Assembly (NCBI GenBank): GCA_024636135.1
Contig: JAGXHP010000133.1
Span: forward strand, 1 to 6,171
Reading direction: 5' to 3'
Length of the DNA: 6,171 nucleotides
Source: Chloroflexota bacterium
GTDB taxonomy: Bacteria > Chloroflexota > Limnocylindria > QHBO01
Shown: positions 4,901 through 6,171 of the stretch, in pieces
How positions within the stretch are numbered: the stretch's first letter is position 1
Layout of the letters: every line of letters starts with the position of its first letter
Translations under genes and position numbers: made by a program
The notes under the pieces: generated by a model
What the model was told of the DNA's origin: nothing
What the model saw: the letters and a program-made list of their open reading frames with translations, nothing else
Database searches by the model: none

Positions 4901-6171
4901 CTATCTCCGCTCGACGCCGAACTGCTCGGCCGAGAGCTTGGCGTACAGTCCCTCCTGCCGGATGAGCTCCGCGTGGGTGCCGCGCTCGACGATCCGGCCG
5001 CGCGACATGACCAGGATCTGGTCCGCGCGCAGGATCGTCGACAGACGGTGCGCGATGGCGATCGTGGTCCGGCCCTCCATCAACCGCTGGAGCGCCGACT
5101 GGATGAGCCGCTCGCTCACCGTGTCGAGCGCCGAGGTCGCCTCGTCAAGGATGAGGATGCGCGGGTCCTTCAGCAGCACGCGCGCGATCGCCACCCTTTG
5201 CTTCTCACCGCCCGATAGCTTGTAGCCGCGCTCTCCGACCACGGTTTCGTAGCCATCGGGCAGCTCCAGAATCCTCTCGTGGATGGCCGCCGCCCGTGCC
5301 GCGGCCTCGATCTGATCCTGCGTCGCATCCGGCCGCGCGTACTGGAGGTTGGCGAGGACCGTGTCGTGAAGGAGATACGTCTCCTGCGTCACGAAGCCGA
5401 TGACCTGCCCGAGCGCGCTCATCTTCACGCCCCGAACGTCGACGCCGTCGATGCTCACCGAGCCGGTGTCCACGTCGTACAGACGGGGAATCAGGTACGT
5501 GGACGTCGTCTTGCCGCTGCCCGACGGACCGACCAGGGCCACGAGCTGACCCGGCTCGGCCGCGAAGCTGATGTCGGTCAGGGCGAAGGGCTGCACCGTC
5601 GTGGGGACCGCACGGCCCTCCGCCTCGGCGGCCGCCGTCTCGGTGGCGGCTTCGACCTGCGCCGCGGCCACCGGGTAGCGGAACGACACGCCGTCGAAGC
5701 GCACCTGCCCACGCACGCTGGCCGGCGTCATGTCGACCGCATCCGGCGCGTCGGTGATCTCGGCATCCATCTCGAGGTACTCGAAGATGCGGTCGAACAG
5801 CGCGAGCGCGCCCTGGATCTCGACCTGGACGTTCAGCAGCTGGCCGAGCGGGAAGAAGAGCCGGCTCTGAAGCGTCGTGAAGGCCACGATCGTGCCGATG
5901 CTCACGCTCTGGTCGCCGCCCAGGATGAGGGAACCGGCCAGCAGGTACACGAACGCCGGCATGATGCTGAAGAACGTGCCGATGAGCGCGAAGAACCATC
6001 GCCCGATCATCTGGCCGCGAACCTGGAGGTCTCCCAGGCGCACCGACTCGGTCCGAAAGCGCTCGATGCTCGCCTCCTGCTGCCCGAACGTCTTGCTGAG
6101 CAGGATGCCCGATACGCTGAGCGATTCCTCGGTGATGGCGCTCATCTCGGCCATCGAGCGCTGCGTCAGCG
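4901..6171 (-). CDS. ABC exporter, fused membrane and ATPase domains (partial, N-terminus beyond right edge)
   Basis: C-terminal 422 or so residues of an MsbA/multidrug-type half-transporter that pumps a substrate out across the inner membrane as a dimer. The frame stays open through 6171, so the ATG at 6154 is internal. Counting from that Met, the end of the membrane domain has two hydrophobic stretches (about 53-79 and 85-107). The ATPase domain follows with A-loop Tyr in FRYP (160), Walker A GPSGSGKT (209-216), Q-loop in FVTQETY (Q257), signature LSGGEKQR (313-320), Walker B ILILDE (333-338, catalytic E338), SALD D-loop (341-344) and H-loop H369. All catalytic residues are intact. Between the A-loop and the second strand lies an Ala/Glu-rich stretch (about 161-188) some 20 residues longer than usual. 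The substrate cannot be told from this part. It converges on the small DUF2267-like gene with no spacer. Confidence 0.95.
   Translation of the reverse strand, partial: LTQRSMAEMSAITEESLSVSGILLSKTFGQQEASIERFRTESVRLGDLQVRGQMIGRWFFALIGTFFSIMPAFVYLLAGSLILGGDQSVSIGTIVAFTTLQSRLFFPLGQLLNVQVEIQGALALFDRIFEYLEMDAEITDAPDAVDMTPASVRGQVRFDGVSFRYPVAAAQVEAATETAAAEAEGRAVPTTVQPFALTDISFAAEPGQLVALVGPSGSGKTTSTYLIPRLYDVDTGSVSIDGVDVRGVKMSALGQVIGFVTQETYLLHDTVLANLQYARPDATQDQIEAAARAAAIHERILELPDGYETVVGERGYKLSGGEKQRVAIARVLLKDPRILILDEATSALDTVSERLIQSALQRLMEGRTTIAIAHRLSTILRADQILVMSRGRIVERGTHAELIRQEGLYAKLSAEQFGVERR

Noticed and set aside
5205..5999. A 264-codon minus-strand frame inside the ABC gene
   Set aside because: It is in a different frame from the motif-bearing exporter and is Arg/Gly-rich without motifs.
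6152..6154. ATG at 6154 as the start of the ABC exporter
   Set aside because: The frame remains open upstream to the window edge with family-like residues, and a start here would drop most of the membrane domain.

Overview
This 6.2 kb window is a densely packed stretch of a high-GC bacterial chromosome (roughly two thirds G+C by eye). No mobile element, phage gene, CRISPR array, rRNA or tRNA is visible. The gene set (a System II cytochrome c assembly protein of the CcsA type, a DUF255 thioredoxin-fold protein, a half-size ABC exporter, and a gene with a probable leaderless start) suggests an Actinomycetota- or Chloroflexota-like soil or aquatic bacterium. That placement is an inference; nothing here fixes the phylum.

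Layout: seven protein genes, two of them cut by the window edges. On the minus strand at the left edge is the N-terminal 271 residues of an adenosine deaminase family enzyme (1-814). A 56-bp divergent promoter region (815-870) separates it from a three-gene plus-strand run: a small membrane-anchored double zinc-ribbon protein (871-1275), a CcsA/ResC-type haem-handling membrane protein (1301-2167) and a YjbQ/UPF0047 protein (2170-2583). The 25-bp and 2-bp gaps suggest an operon. YjbQ converges on a full-length DUF255/YyaL-type protein (minus, 2580-4628), and both genes use the same CTAG for their stops. An 80-bp divergent spacer leads to a 63-residue DUF2267-like protein (plus, 4709-4900). Its stop codon directly abuts the stop of an ABC exporter (minus, 4901 to beyond 6171) that contains the C-terminal end of the membrane domain and the whole ATPase domain.

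Functionally the middle run points to envelope work: CcsA belongs to the machinery that delivers and ligates haem to exported cytochromes c, and the zinc-ribbon protein is tethered to the same membrane. YjbQ and DUF255 proteins are widespread and poorly understood, so their presence here gives no firm pathway. The remaining genes look like ordinary housekeeping or transport functions. There is no stretch over 300 bases without a gene; the largest spacer is 80 bp.

I found no convincing undescribed multi-gene system. The points most worth checking are deviations inside known families: an HLG in place of HLDG in the deaminase, an Asp replacing one zinc-ribbon cysteine, a WSND in place of WSWD in CcsA, and an Ala/Glu-rich insertion in the ABC ATPase. 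To these I add a perfect palindrome sitting over a candidate -10 box and two convergent gene pairs with no room for a terminator.
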